A stretch of 64,000 nt of DNA from positions 1-64,000 of the forward strand of contig JAERSH010000018.1 of assembly GCA_016845785.1 (NCBI GenBank), given 5' to 3'. Under the pieces are notes generated by a model. That model did no database searches. It saw only the letters and a list, made by a program, of their open reading frames with translations, and had not been told where the DNA came from. The position numbers and the translations under genes were made by a program. Positions 51,604-59,764 of this stretch are shown piece after piece; within the stretch, counting starts at the first letter, position 1, and every line of letters begins with the position of its first letter. The stretch is from Fidelibacterota bacterium (GTDB taxonomy: Bacteria; Fidelibacterota; Marinisomatia; Marinisomatales; TCS55).

Positions 51604-52563
51604 ATGACACAAATACCAGAAGACGCAATTAAATGTTTAGATAAGGGATTTGTCCGCCTCGTGGATTCCATGGGCGGGGATGATGCCATCGTGCAGGCCG
51701 CACGAGTCAGTTACGGAAAAGGAACTTCCAAAGTTTCGCAAGACCGGGGACTCATTCGCTATCTCATGCGCCACCGCCATTCTACACCCTTTGAAATGGT
51801 GGAATTCAAATTTCATTGCAAAATGCCCATTTTTGTTGCTCGTCAATGGGTGCGTCATCGGACCGCAAACATTAACGAATATTCACTTCGTTACTCTGAA
51901 GCCAGAGATGAATTTTATTATCCCGATCCGGACCATATTGAATTTCAAAGTGCATTGAATAAGCAAGGTCGTGGCGGAGAAGTCCCAGCAGAATTGAAAC
52001 AAAAAGTTCAAGATTATTTCAAAGAAATTTCCGAACGATCTTTCGCCATTTATTCCGAATTGAATGAAGCAGGTGTGGCCCGTGAATTGGCTCGTTCTAT
52101 TTTGCCCGTGAATTTGTACACCGAATGGTATTGGAAGAACGATCTTCATAACTTGCTTCACTTTATCGGACTTCGATCTGACAGCCATGCACAATATGAA
52201 ATTCGTGTATTCTCCGATGCTATGGCCGAATCGGTGAAAGCGGTGGCCCCATTCGCTTGGGAAGCCTATCAGGATTATGTGGTAAAAGGCATGCGATTTT
52301 CTCGAGTGGAACAAAGTTTGTTAGAACGGACACTTCCTGATCGCGTGATTGATGATATTAACGAAGATGTGGCTTATCAGCTTACGGCAACACTCCATCA
52401 TAACAAGCCCAGAGAAGATGCTGATTTATATCCGCTATATCAAAAACAAGGCGGTTCTGATTCGGAAGCAGATTTCAAACTGAAATGGGATTCCGGCGAG
52501 ATTGAGATTGGGAATGTGCGGGAACTCCGAGAATTCAAAGAAAAGCTGCTCTCACTAAAATAA
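51604..52563 (+). CDS. thyX: FAD-dependent thymidylate synthase
   Basis: Flavin-dependent dTMP synthase. The signature RHR-x7-S is RHRTANINEYSLRYSEARDE. DSMGGDDAIVQAARVSYGKG and FYYPDPDHIEF are also family-typical. At 319 residues it is longer than the common 220-250-residue form because of a C-terminal extension of about 70 residues with acidic segments. The window contains no thyA. It takes methylenetetrahydrofolate as carbon donor, so folate carbon links it loosely to metH. Confidence 0.94.
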   Translation: MTQIPEDAIKCLDKGFVRLVDSMGGDDAIVQAARVSYGKGTSKVSQDRGLIRYLMRHRHSTPFEMVEFKFHCKMPIFVARQWVRHRTANINEYSLRYSEARDEFYYPDPDHIEFQSALNKQGRGGEVPAELKQKVQDYFKEISERSFAIYSELNEAGVARELARSILPVNLYTEWYWKNDLHNLLHFIGLRSDSHAQYEIRVFSDAMAESVKAVAPFAWEAYQDYVVKGMRFSRVEQSLLERTLPDRVIDDINEDVAYQLTATLHHNKPREDADLYPLYQKQGGSDSEADFKLKWDSGEIEIGNVRELREFKEKLLSLK

Positions 52564-52594
52564 TATTAGAGTGTTAAAGTGTATATGTGTTCCT

Positions 52595-52631
52595 GTGTTC
52601 ACGACCGATCTTCACTTAAATACGTGAACAC
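52595..52631. repeat. Inverted repeat between thyX and radC
   Basis: GTGTTCACG at 52595-52603 and CGTGAACAC at 52623-52631 form a perfect 9-bp stem. A third related unit, GAACAC, follows inside the start of radC. It is a small intergenic palindrome without a long T-tail, so a REP-like unit or weak terminator. Confidence 0.45.
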
Positions 52632-52637
52632 GCAAAC

Positions 52638-53315
52638 ATGAACACTTCCAACAATGACGGTCATCGCCAGCGACTTCGGGACAAATTTTTAAAGTCCGGT
52701 CTCGATGGATTCCACGATTACGAAATCATTGAACTCCTACTCACTTTGGGTACACCCCGAAAAGATTGCAAACAGCCAGCCAAAGATGCATTAAAAAAAT
52801 TCGGTTCACTAAATGGCGTTCTTGAAGCATCTCCCACCGAACTGAAATCCATTAAGGGAATCGGGGACAATAATGTATTCGGACTCAAAATTGCTCAAGC
52901 CGTTTCCCGCCGTTATTTAGCGGATAGGATTATTGATAAAGATTTTGTCCGATCTGCCGATGAAGTGATGGATTATTTGAAACATAATCTCCGAGATAAA
53001 AGCAAAGAATTGTTTTTGGTGATTTATCTCAATGGGCGAAATCAAATTCTGAATATGGAAGAACTCTTTGAAGGTACCCTTTCCACATCGGCGGTATACC
53101 CAAGAGAAGTGGTGAAGCGAGCTTTGGATAATGATGCAGCGGCATTGGTGTTCGTCCATAACCATCCCAGCGGAAATCCCAACCCGAGCCAGGATGATTT
53201 AACCATCACAAAGAAATTAGTTGAAGCTGCAAAATCCATTGAAGTGTCGGTTCATGATCATCTTATCATCGCCGGGAATGATGTGTATTCTTTCGCAGAC
53301 CATGGGTTATTATAA
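52638..53315 (+). CDS. radC: RadC-family JAB-domain protein
   Basis: A 225-residue protein of the RadC (UPF0758) family. An N-terminal helix-hairpin-helix-like part (ELLLTLGTPRKDCKQPAKDA and IKGIGDNNVFGLK) precedes the JAB/MPN metalloprotease-like core with VFVHNHPSGNPNPSQDD, the H-x-H-x7-S-x2-D pattern. Despite its name the role in DNA repair is doubtful. The preceding gap contains an inverted repeat and the following one a stronger inverted repeat. Confidence 0.93.
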   Translation: MNTSNNDGHRQRLRDKFLKSGLDGFHDYEIIELLLTLGTPRKDCKQPAKDALKKFGSLNGVLEASPTELKSIKGIGDNNVFGLKIAQAVSRRYLADRIIDKDFVRSADEVMDYLKHNLRDKSKELFLVIYLNGRNQILNMEELFEGTLSTSAVYPREVVKRALDNDAAALVFVHNHPSGNPNPSQDDLTITKKLVEAAKSIEVSVHDHLIIAGNDVYSFADHGLL

Positions 53316-53317
53316 TT

Positions 53318-53375
53318 GCCACAGAGTGCACAGAGAATTTTTAATTATCTCCGCGTTCTCTGTGAACTCTGTGGC
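53318..53375. repeat. Palindromic repeat unit (CCACAGAG type) between radC and the E1 gene
   Basis: GCCACAGAG-TG-CACAGAGAA (53318-53337) pairs with TTCTCTGTG-AA-CTCTGTGGC (53356-53375), so 18 of 20 positions are symmetric, around a T/A-rich loop. It begins 3 bp after the radC stop and ends 8 bp before the next ATG. Units of this sort recur between genes in many genomes. It may also act as a terminator. Confidence 0.7.
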
Positions 53376-53383
53376 TAAATAAC

Positions 53384-55597
53384 ATGTCACTCTTTAACAG
53401 AGCTGAAGTCATCGATGCCAATTTCACATCATTCGTGAAAGCAGGCAAACTTCCCCCAGCCCGGACGAACCTACTCCTGTCCCAAACCAATATAAAAACG
53501 GCGGAACTCATTTCCATTTTTGAATCCCAAGTGCTGAGCCGTCACATGGATCTGAAAGCGCGACTCCTGAAAGATGAAGGAAAATGCTTCTATACCATCG
53601 GCAGTTCCGGCCATGAAGGAAACGCGGTGTTTGGGCATGTTTTCCCTTACACGGATATGGCCTTTCTCCATTATCGCAGCGGACCGTTTTTCATTCAGCG
53701 ATCCAAACAAGTCCCCGGGAGCACGCCTATTTATGATATGGCCCTGTCTTTCATGGCATCGTCGGAAGATCCCATCAGTGGCGGTCGCCATAAAGTGTTG
53801 GGGAGTAAAGCATTAAACATCCCACCCCAGACAAGCACCATTGCCAGTCATTTGCCAAAAGCGGTGGGCACAGCTTTTTCCATCGATCGTGCAAAAGATC
53901 TGGATATTCAAGATCGGGAGCTGAAGGGAAACAGCATTGTACTCTGCAGTTTTGGGGATGCCAGTGCCAACCACGCCACTGCATTGAGTGCTTTCAATAC
54001 GGCCAGTTGGGTCACAGCCCAAGGTGGTCATGTGCCCATTATTTTTATTTGTGAAGACAATGGCACGGGCATTTCCGTCCCCACCGATGACAAATGGATC
54101 GAGCAAAATTTCAACAATCGCCGTGGATTGGATTACATCCAAACTGATGGACTGCATCTTATTGATCTTATGATCAAATCTCGAAGAGCCGATCACGATT
54201 GCAGGATCAACCGGTCGCCCATTTTTCTCCATATGAAAACGGTGCGACTCATGGGCCACGCCGGCTCTGATGTAGAAGTGGGATACAAAACACTCTCCGA
54301 CATTGAAGAGACGGAATTCAACGATCCACTCTTGCATTCGGCTCGGATTCTCATGGAAAATCAATGTCTGTCTGCAGATGAAATTTTATCACTGTATGAA
54401 TCTGCACGGGAACAAGTGAACCATATTTTTGATGCAGCGACATTACGGCCAAAACTGGAAACAGCCGATGAAGTGATGGCATCCATCACTGCCAGTGATT
54501 CAAATCGAACCGCACCTAAACATCCCACAAAAAAAGCACGGGAATCCCTTTTTGGAAAAGAATTCAAACGGATGGATCAGCCCCAGCACATGGCAAAACT
54601 CATCAATTATGCCTTGTCCGACATTATGCTCCGATACGACAATACATTGGTTTACGGCGAAGACGTGGCCCAAAAGGGTGGTGTCTATCATGTGACGGCA
54701 GACCTGTATAAACAATTCGGAATTCGCCGTGTGTTTAACAGTCCCTTGGATGAAACGTCTATCATCGGGTTTGGGGTCGGTTTTGGCCATAATGGATTTG
54801 TTCCTATTCCGGAGATCCAGTTCTTGGCCTATCTCCACAATGCAGAAGATCAACTTCGTGGAGAAGCGGCAACATTACCTTTTTTCAGTGAAGGACAATT
54901 CACCAATCCCATGGTGCTTCGTGTGCCGGGGCTCGCCTATCAAAAAGGCTTCGGTGGCCATTACCATAATGACAATTCACTGGCGATTTTTCGGGATATT
55001 CCCGGTGTGGTTTTAGCCGTCCCATCCAATGGTGCCGATGCAGTGAAGATGCTCCGGACTGCCGTAAGAGAAGCACATGAAAACGGTCGCGTGGTTGTTT
55101 TCGTGGAGCCCATCGCTTTATACATGACAAAAGATCTCCACGAGCCCAAAGACGGACAATGGAATTTCAAATATCCGGCTGTGAAGGATGAGATTCCTGT
55201 GGGAGAGTTTGGGGAGTACGGGAAAGGGAAAGCACTCACTATTATCACCTATGGGAATGGGTTGTACTTGTCACTCCAAGCTCGAAAGGAGATCGAGAAA
55301 AACCTGAAGAAAAAGATCAAAGTGATCGATCTGCGGTGGCTGTCGGATATCAATATACCCAAGATTTTGAAAGCAATTGGCACGTGTGAAAATGTCCTGA
55401 TCGTGGATGAATGCCGCCGTACCGGTTGTCATGGAGAAGGACTCTTGTCCCGATTGGTGAGTGAATCTAAAAAGCCATTAAACGTAAGGCTTCATGCTGC
55501 AGAAGATAGTTTTATCTCATTGGGCGTGGCGGCTACGGCTACACTCCCCAGTAAAGAATCCATCATCGAAAATGCACTGGAGATGGTGAATGCCTAA
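53384..55597 (+). CDS. 2-oxoacid dehydrogenase E1, alpha and beta subunits fused
   Basis: A 737-residue thiamine diphosphate enzyme. The alpha half (to about 365) has GSSGHEGNAVFGHVFPYTDM, the TPP/Mg motif SFGDASANHATALSAFNTAS and ICEDNGTGISVPTDD. A linker near 370-400 (Ser/Thr/Lys-rich) leads into the beta half from about 403 (MAKLINYALSDIMLRYDNTL, GEDVAQKGGVYHVTADLYKQ, ECRRTGCHGEGLL). The fusion is like the branched-chain 2-oxoacid dehydrogenase E1 of some Bacteroidetes. Its E2 partner is not encoded here. It overlaps the FabD-like gene by 8 nt. Confidence 0.88.
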   Translation: MSLFNRAEVIDANFTSFVKAGKLPPARTNLLLSQTNIKTAELISIFESQVLSRHMDLKARLLKDEGKCFYTIGSSGHEGNAVFGHVFPYTDMAFLHYRSGPFFIQRSKQVPGSTPIYDMALSFMASSEDPISGGRHKVLGSKALNIPPQTSTIASHLPKAVGTAFSIDRAKDLDIQDRELKGNSIVLCSFGDASANHATALSAFNTASWVTAQGGHVPIIFICEDNGTGISVPTDDKWIEQNFNNRRGLDYIQTDGLHLIDLMIKSRRADHDCRINRSPIFLHMKTVRLMGHAGSDVEVGYKTLSDIEETEFNDPLLHSARILMENQCLSADEILSLYESAREQVNHIFDAATLRPKLETADEVMASITASDSNRTAPKHPTKKARESLFGKEFKRMDQPQHMAKLINYALSDIMLRYDNTLVYGEDVAQKGGVYHVTADLYKQFGIRRVFNSPLDETSIIGFGVGFGHNGFVPIPEIQFLAYLHNAEDQLRGEAATLPFFSEGQFTNPMVLRVPGLAYQKGFGGHYHNDNSLAIFRDIPGVVLAVPSNGADAVKMLRTAVREAHENGRVVVFVEPIALYMTKDLHEPKDGQWNFKYPAVKDEIPVGEFGEYGKGKALTIITYGNGLYLSLQARKEIEKNLKKKIKVIDLRWLSDINIPKILKAIGTCENVLIVDECRRTGCHGEGLLSRLVSESKKPLNVRLHAAEDSFISLGVAATATLPSKESIIENALEMVNA

Positions 55598-56603
55598 ACA
55601 ACGCATCGTTGTCATTTGCCCCGGGCGGGGGACCTACACCCGCGAAACTTCCGGTTATCTCAAAACTCACGGTACACCGGCCCAAGACCAAATCAAATGG
55701 ATGGATGCCCAACGCAAATCCGCAGGACTTCCCAAGCTCACTGAATTAGACACACAACCATTTAAAGCGAAAATCCACATGGCAGGGGAACATGCGTCAC
55801 CGCTCATTTATGCCTGCAGTTTATCAGACTTTCTTTCTATCGATCAGAACAAATACGAGATCGTCGCCATCACGGGGAATTCCATGGGGTGGTATATCGC
55901 CCTTGCTTTGGGCGGCGCACTGACTCATGAAAATGCTTACAATCTGATTGACACCATGGGCGCCATGATGAAAGACGGTGTCATCGACGGACAGATAATA
56001 TATCCCATCATGGATGAAAATTGGCAAGTGGACGAAAACAGAAAAGAACTGGTTTTGACAGAGATAGAAAATGCTGGTGCTCATGTATCTATTCACCTTG
56101 GGGGATATTTGGTCATCGGCGGCGAACAAAGTGCATTAGACACCTTGCTGAAAAAATTACCCACAGACGATAAGTATCCGTTTCAACTTCCATTTCATGC
56201 TGCCTTTCATACGCCACTTATGAAAGAAGTATCAACAAAAGGAAAATCGGAATTACCGTCATCTTTATTCCAAAAACCGATGATACCATTGGTGGACGGG
56301 CGGGGGCAGATTTGGTCACCTTTTTCCACGGACCTGGTAGAATTACATGAGTATACATTGGGATATCAGGTAATGAAACCTTACGATTTTTCATCAGCGG
56401 TTACAGTTGCCATGAAAGAATTTTGTCCCGATAAATTGGTGTTGTTAGGCCCCGGGAATACTTTGGGGGGATCCATCGGGCAGATCATGATCCAGAACAA
56501 TTGGTTAGATGTAGATTCCAAATCCGCATTTTCAAAACAGCAGCAATCCGACCCTTATCTAATCTCAATGGGGATTGAGGAACAGCGAGGATTAGTTGTC
56601 TAA
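55590..56603 (+). CDS. FabD-like acyltransferase with altered substrate-site residues
   Basis: A 337-residue acyltransferase-fold protein. The catalytic Ser98 lies in ITGNSMGWYIALAL (GHSxGE in FabD) and His207 in LPFHAAFHTPLMKEVS, the typical FHTPLM motif. The malonyl-binding Arg of FabD (in VRLRG) appears as Met in LIDTMGAMMKDG, and the oxyanion GQGSQ motif as PGRGTYT. The changes suggest transfer of a neutral acyl group rather than malonyl. Its start overlaps the E1 gene by 8 nt, so the two products probably work in one pathway. Confidence 0.8.
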   Translation: MPKQRIVVICPGRGTYTRETSGYLKTHGTPAQDQIKWMDAQRKSAGLPKLTELDTQPFKAKIHMAGEHASPLIYACSLSDFLSIDQNKYEIVAITGNSMGWYIALALGGALTHENAYNLIDTMGAMMKDGVIDGQIIYPIMDENWQVDENRKELVLTEIENAGAHVSIHLGGYLVIGGEQSALDTLLKKLPTDDKYPFQLPFHAAFHTPLMKEVSTKGKSELPSSLFQKPMIPLVDGRGQIWSPFSTDLVELHEYTLGYQVMKPYDFSSAVTVAMKEFCPDKLVLLGPGNTLGGSIGQIMIQNNWLDVDSKSAFSKQQQSDPYLISMGIEEQRGLVV

Positions 56604-56697
56604 TTATAAAAAAATATCTTTCCGTGCATTTCGTGTGTTTCGTAGTCCTAAATAGAAAAGAACACCGTAATTTCCACACCAATTTTAAAGGAAAACC

Positions 56698-57870
56698 ATG
56701 AAACAGCTTGGCCCCGACTTTTACAATATAACTGACCTTCTCACCGAAGAAGAGTTGCTGATCCAGCAAACAGCTTACGATTTCGTGAAAGCTGAATTTA
56801 TGCCCGTCATTAATGAACATTATGAGAAGGGCACCTTCCCCATGGAACTGGTCCCCAAACTGGGTGAACTGGGATTCATGGGATCATCCTTGCCGGAAGA
56901 GAGTGGTGGCGCCGGCGTGAGCAACGTAGCATATGGTCTTATTTTACATGAGTTAGAACGTGGCGATTCAGGACTTCGATCTTTTGCAAGTGTTCAGGGG
57001 GCTTTGGTCATGTATCCAATTCATGCTTATGGTTCGGATGAACAAAAAGCCAAGTGGCTCCCCGGATTGGGCTCCGGTGAAAAGATAGGCTGTTTCGGAC
57101 TTACGGAGCCGAACTTCGGCTCCAACCCCGGCGGTATGGCCACACGCTGCAAACGAGACGGCGATGACTGGGTTATTAACGGAAATAAAATGTGGATCAC
57201 CAATGGCACACTTGCAGATGTAGCCGTGGTTTGGGCTCGGGATGAAGAAGGAATCGTCCGTGGTTTTTTATTAGAAAAAGGGATGGACAGTTTCACATCT
57301 AGCGATATTCACGGAAAATTGAGTTTGAGAGCATCAGTTACATCCGAACTTTCTATGGCCAATGTAAGAGTACCCGATTCGGCGCGGCTCCCGAATATTG
57401 AAGGGTTGAAAGGACCCTTGGGTTGTCTGACTCAAGCACGGTACGGCATCTCTTGGGGAATGATCGGTGCAGCGGTGGACTGCTACAACACAGCACTAGA
57501 TTATGCCAAAGAGCGGAAACAATTCTCCAAGCCCATCGGTGGATATCAACTGACCCAGAAAAAATTAGCGGATATGGTAACACGCATCACCGAAGCACAG
57601 CTATTGTGTTATCGCTTGGGACGATTAAAAGATGAAGGCACCATGACTTTTCAGCAAGTATCCATGGCGAAGCGGAATAATTGTGAAATGGCGAGAGATA
57701 TCGCCCGCATGAGCCGTGAAATGTTAGGGGCCAACGGCGTCACGGAAGATTATTCGCCTATGCGACACATGGCCAATATTGAGTCCGTTTATACTTACGA
57801 AGGAACCCACGAGATGCATACCCTGATCTTGGGTCAGGATGTAACGGGTTTGGCCGCCTACGACTCATAA
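56698..57870 (+). CDS. gcdH: Acyl-CoA dehydrogenase of the glutaryl-CoA dehydrogenase type
   Basis: A 390-residue flavoprotein. CFGLTEPNFGSNPGGMATRC and MWITNGTLADVAVVWAR bind flavin and substrate; HGKLSLRASVTSELSMANVR and YSPMRHMANIESVYTYEGTH follow. The catalytic base is Glu368 in TYEGTHEMHTLILGQ, the position and context of glutaryl-CoA dehydrogenase. The enzyme oxidises and decarboxylates glutaryl-CoA to crotonyl-CoA in lysine breakdown. A 94-bp gap separates it from the acyltransferase gene; an AAAGGAAAA site precedes the ATG. Confidence 0.9.
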   Translation: MKQLGPDFYNITDLLTEEELLIQQTAYDFVKAEFMPVINEHYEKGTFPMELVPKLGELGFMGSSLPEESGGAGVSNVAYGLILHELERGDSGLRSFASVQGALVMYPIHAYGSDEQKAKWLPGLGSGEKIGCFGLTEPNFGSNPGGMATRCKRDGDDWVINGNKMWITNGTLADVAVVWARDEEGIVRGFLLEKGMDSFTSSDIHGKLSLRASVTSELSMANVRVPDSARLPNIEGLKGPLGCLTQARYGISWGMIGAAVDCYNTALDYAKERKQFSKPIGGYQLTQKKLADMVTRITEAQLLCYRLGRLKDEGTMTFQQVSMAKRNNCEMARDIARMSREMLGANGVTEDYSPMRHMANIESVYTYEGTHEMHTLILGQDVTGLAAYDS

Positions 57871-57890
57871 AAAATAAATTCGCCCCAAAT

Positions 57891-57921
57891 AAAAAAGCCC
57901 TGCAAATACAGGGCTTTTTTT
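57891..57921. terminator. Bidirectional terminator between gcdH and the minus-strand gene
   Basis: AAAAAAGCCCTG at 57891-57902 and CAGGGCTTTTTT at 57909-57920 form a 12-bp stem with a 6-nt loop. Poly-A and poly-T flanks allow termination in both directions: after gcdH (plus) and after the 57956-58315 gene (minus). Confidence 0.9.
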
Positions 57922-57955
57922 ATATAATGTAAATGATAAATGCTGGTGAGTAACT

Positions 57956-58315
57956 TTAATCAGAATTCCAATTCATAATGCCAGTTAATGCTGGTAATGA
58001 CCATAGTGTAAGTGGTAACAAACCACTCGGCATTTCCGCTACTGGAACTCCATAAAGTTCAAGTTTCATTATAAATCCAATAATAAACCAAATTACCATG
58101 GGAGCACATAAAACTACTGCTAATCGAGCTTGAGTTTGACCTTCAGTCATAAATGCTACATAAAGTAGATATATGGAAACAATTCCCAAATAGAGGAATA
58201 TTGAGAGATTCTCCATACTTCCGCCATTTGTTATGTAGCCACCAATTACTCCCATAAATAGATGCATTAATGCAAGAATTATAAGCCAAATTTTTGGTTT
58301 CATTATTTTATTCAT
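57956..58315 (-). CDS. Four-helix membrane protein under the shared leader (gene A)
   Basis: A 119-residue membrane protein with helices at about 9-27 (WLIILALMHLFMGVIGGYIT), 36-56 (LSIFLYLGIVSIYLLYVAFM), 65-86 (LAVVLCAPMVIWFIIGFIM) and 99-115. Length and four-helix layout resemble the proteins at 62132 and 63710, but no clear sequence match was seen between it and them. Its strong AGGAG site and 5' leader are nearly the same as those of the genes at 62132 and 62763, so all three are likely controlled together. Function unknown. Confidence 0.75.
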   Translation of the reverse strand: MNKIMKPKIWLIILALMHLFMGVIGGYITNGGSMENLSIFLYLGIVSIYLLYVAFMTEGQTQARLAVVLCAPMVIWFIIGFIMKLELYGVPVAEMPSGLLPLTLWSLPALTGIMNWNSD

Positions 58316-58400
58316 TTTCTTCTCCTTTTGGTTTGATTATCCCTTCATGGGATGGATAAATATAGAATTTTTCAAAAAAAAAAAAAAATAGCATTTTGAT
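58316..58400 (-). promoter_or_regulatory. Shared 5' leader, copy A
   Basis: Read on the minus strand: a 12-bp box ATCAAAATGCTA (58389-58400), 15 T residues (58374-58388 on the plus strand as A), GAAAAATTC, TATATT, then ATCCC-ATGAA-GGGAT hairpin and AGGAG. The same order occurs upstream of the genes at 62132 and 62763. Confidence 0.7.
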
Positions 58401-58416
58401 TGGCAAGAAAACCAAA

Positions 58417-58442
58417 GGGAAACCACTAAAGCAGTTTACGGG
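58417..58442. repeat. Degenerate copy of the left hairpin of the 110-bp cassette
   Basis: GGGAAACCACTAAAGCAGTT matches GGGAAACCACTAAAGTGGTT of the cassette at 62019 except for two bases. Only the left end is kept; the 24-bp central palindrome and the right hairpin are missing. It stands 16 bp from the shared leader box, as in the intact copy at 63593 (14 bp). Confidence 0.5.
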
Positions 58443-58504
58443 TAAGAAGTTGGTCTTTCATAGGCGAGCAATGAAAAGGGATTGCGTCCTACGGTTTGTA
58501 AACT

Positions 58505-59698
58505 TTATTTGATCGGATTCAAGTCAAGGACATTTTCATAGGTTAAAAGTTTGAGTGGTATTTCGGGATATTTATTTCTAAAAAAATCATATTTATAAGA
58601 TTTAAATAATTTGTCTGAAAATTTTACTTCGAACGCATTCTTTTCCTGAATGATAAAATCAACTTCCTGCTTTTTTTGGGTACGCCAGTATTTCATATCC
58701 CAATCGCTATCAAAATGATCGGCAAAAAGTCGGTACACATAGTTCTCTAAAAGTTCTCCACGGTCTTCTCTGATTAAAATGGGATCAAAATTTCCCATGA
58801 AAAAGTTGCGTAATCCTAAATCCTGGAAATAAGCTTTTTTCATTTTTCTTAATTCGGTCACTGCTGATTTATAAAAGGGATTGATTAATCCAATATGAAA
58901 TGATTTCTGCATTACGTAGAGATAGGCAGAAACGGTATCAGAGCTAATTTTAAGTGCGTTTCCTATAGCATTAACATTCATCAATTTTCCTGAATTCCTG
59001 GAAATAATAGATAAAATTTGCAGGTATGCTTTCGGGAGTTGCACCGATGCTTCCGTAATATCTTTTTTGATATATGCGGTAGCAATTTCTTTAAGTTTTG
59101 CCTTTTTTTGATTCAGAGTATGTGCCAAAACAACATCCGGATAACCACCGTATATAAGATATTCATCTAAAAGCGTTTTTAAATCATTAGTGAAGGATTT
59201 GGGAATTTCATGGGTATGGACGTATCGCGCCATTTCATCATAACCTTTGAAAATCAAAAATTCATTGAAGCTCATAGTCGGTAATTGAAAAATTCTTTTT
59301 CTCCCGGCCAATGAATCTTTGAATTTTTTATCAATATAAAATCCGGATGATCCGCTTACTATTAGTTTCATTTTTTCGTGATATAAATCGAACAAATGTT
59401 TGAGAAAATTTGATGGATCTTCTAAATATTGAATTTCATCTATCAGGAAAATATGTCGCTCACCTACAGGTATAGGCGGTGAAAAACGGAAAAGATTTGG
59501 TGGGTATTCATTGAGTTCAGAGAGTATCCGTTTATCTTCAAGTGAGAGCATCGTTGTTGCCTGGCCATTTTGTTCCAACGCCTGTTGGATTTGGTGTAGC
59601 AAAGTAGTTTTACCCGTTTGTTGCGCACCTTGAATTAAAGTAATCTCTTTTTCACGCGAATGTTCTAATATATCATTGAACAATAATCGTTTTTTCAT
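58505..59698 (-). CDS. AAA family ATPase with DUF4143 C-terminal domain
   Basis: A 397-residue ATPase. Walker A LIQGAQQTGKTTLLHQ, Walker B HIFLIDEIQYLEDPSNFL, then LIVSGSSGFYI and AGRKRIFQLPTMSFNEFLIF, the order of AAA_14 proteins. A winged-helix-like part and the DUF4143 end contain WRTQKKQEVDFII and NAFEVKF, the E-VDF/E-x-K pattern of a PD-(D/E)xK-like fold. Such genes spread horizontally and are common in mobile regions; biochemical function is unknown. Its upstream region has two near-identical palindromes and it lies between imperfect direct repeats. Confidence 0.9.
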   Translation of the reverse strand: MKKRLLFNDILEHSREKEITLIQGAQQTGKTTLLHQIQQALEQNGQATTMLSLEDKRILSELNEYPPNLFRFSPPIPVGERHIFLIDEIQYLEDPSNFLKHLFDLYHEKMKLIVSGSSGFYIDKKFKDSLAGRKRIFQLPTMSFNEFLIFKGYDEMARYVHTHEIPKSFTNDLKTLLDEYLIYGGYPDVVLAHTLNQKKAKLKEIATAYIKKDITEASVQLPKAYLQILSIISRNSGKLMNVNAIGNALKISSDTVSAYLYVMQKSFHIGLINPFYKSAVTELRKMKKAYFQDLGLRNFFMGNFDPILIREDRGELLENYVYRLFADHFDSDWDMKYWRTQKKQEVDFIIQEKNAFEVKFSDKLFKSYKYDFFRNKYPEIPLKLLTYENVLDLNPIK

Positions 59699-59719
59699 GG
59701 TATTCCCCTAAATAGAAAT

Positions 59720-59764
59720 GGAATAATATTCTAATAAAATTACTAAAAAATGGAATAATATTCC
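59720..59764. promoter_or_regulatory. Two GGAATAATATTCC palindromes upstream of the AAA ATPase gene
   Basis: GGAATAATATTCT at 59720-59732 and the perfect palindrome GGAATAATATTCC at 59752-59764 are 32 bp apart, three helical turns, and begin 22 bp upstream of the start codon. A further half-site, ATTATTCC, is near 59789-59796. The arrangement is that of a dimer-binding operator; the binding protein is not identified. Confidence 0.5.

Noticed and set aside
53813-54364. Minus-strand open frame of 183 codons within the E1 gene
   Set aside because: Antisense to the thiamine diphosphate motif of the E1 enzyme; no ribosome site or domain.
58374-58388. A15 run as a sequencing or assembly artefact
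   Set aside because: The same run with the same flanking box occurs three times in different places, so it is genuine structure, although the exact lengths may be uncertain.
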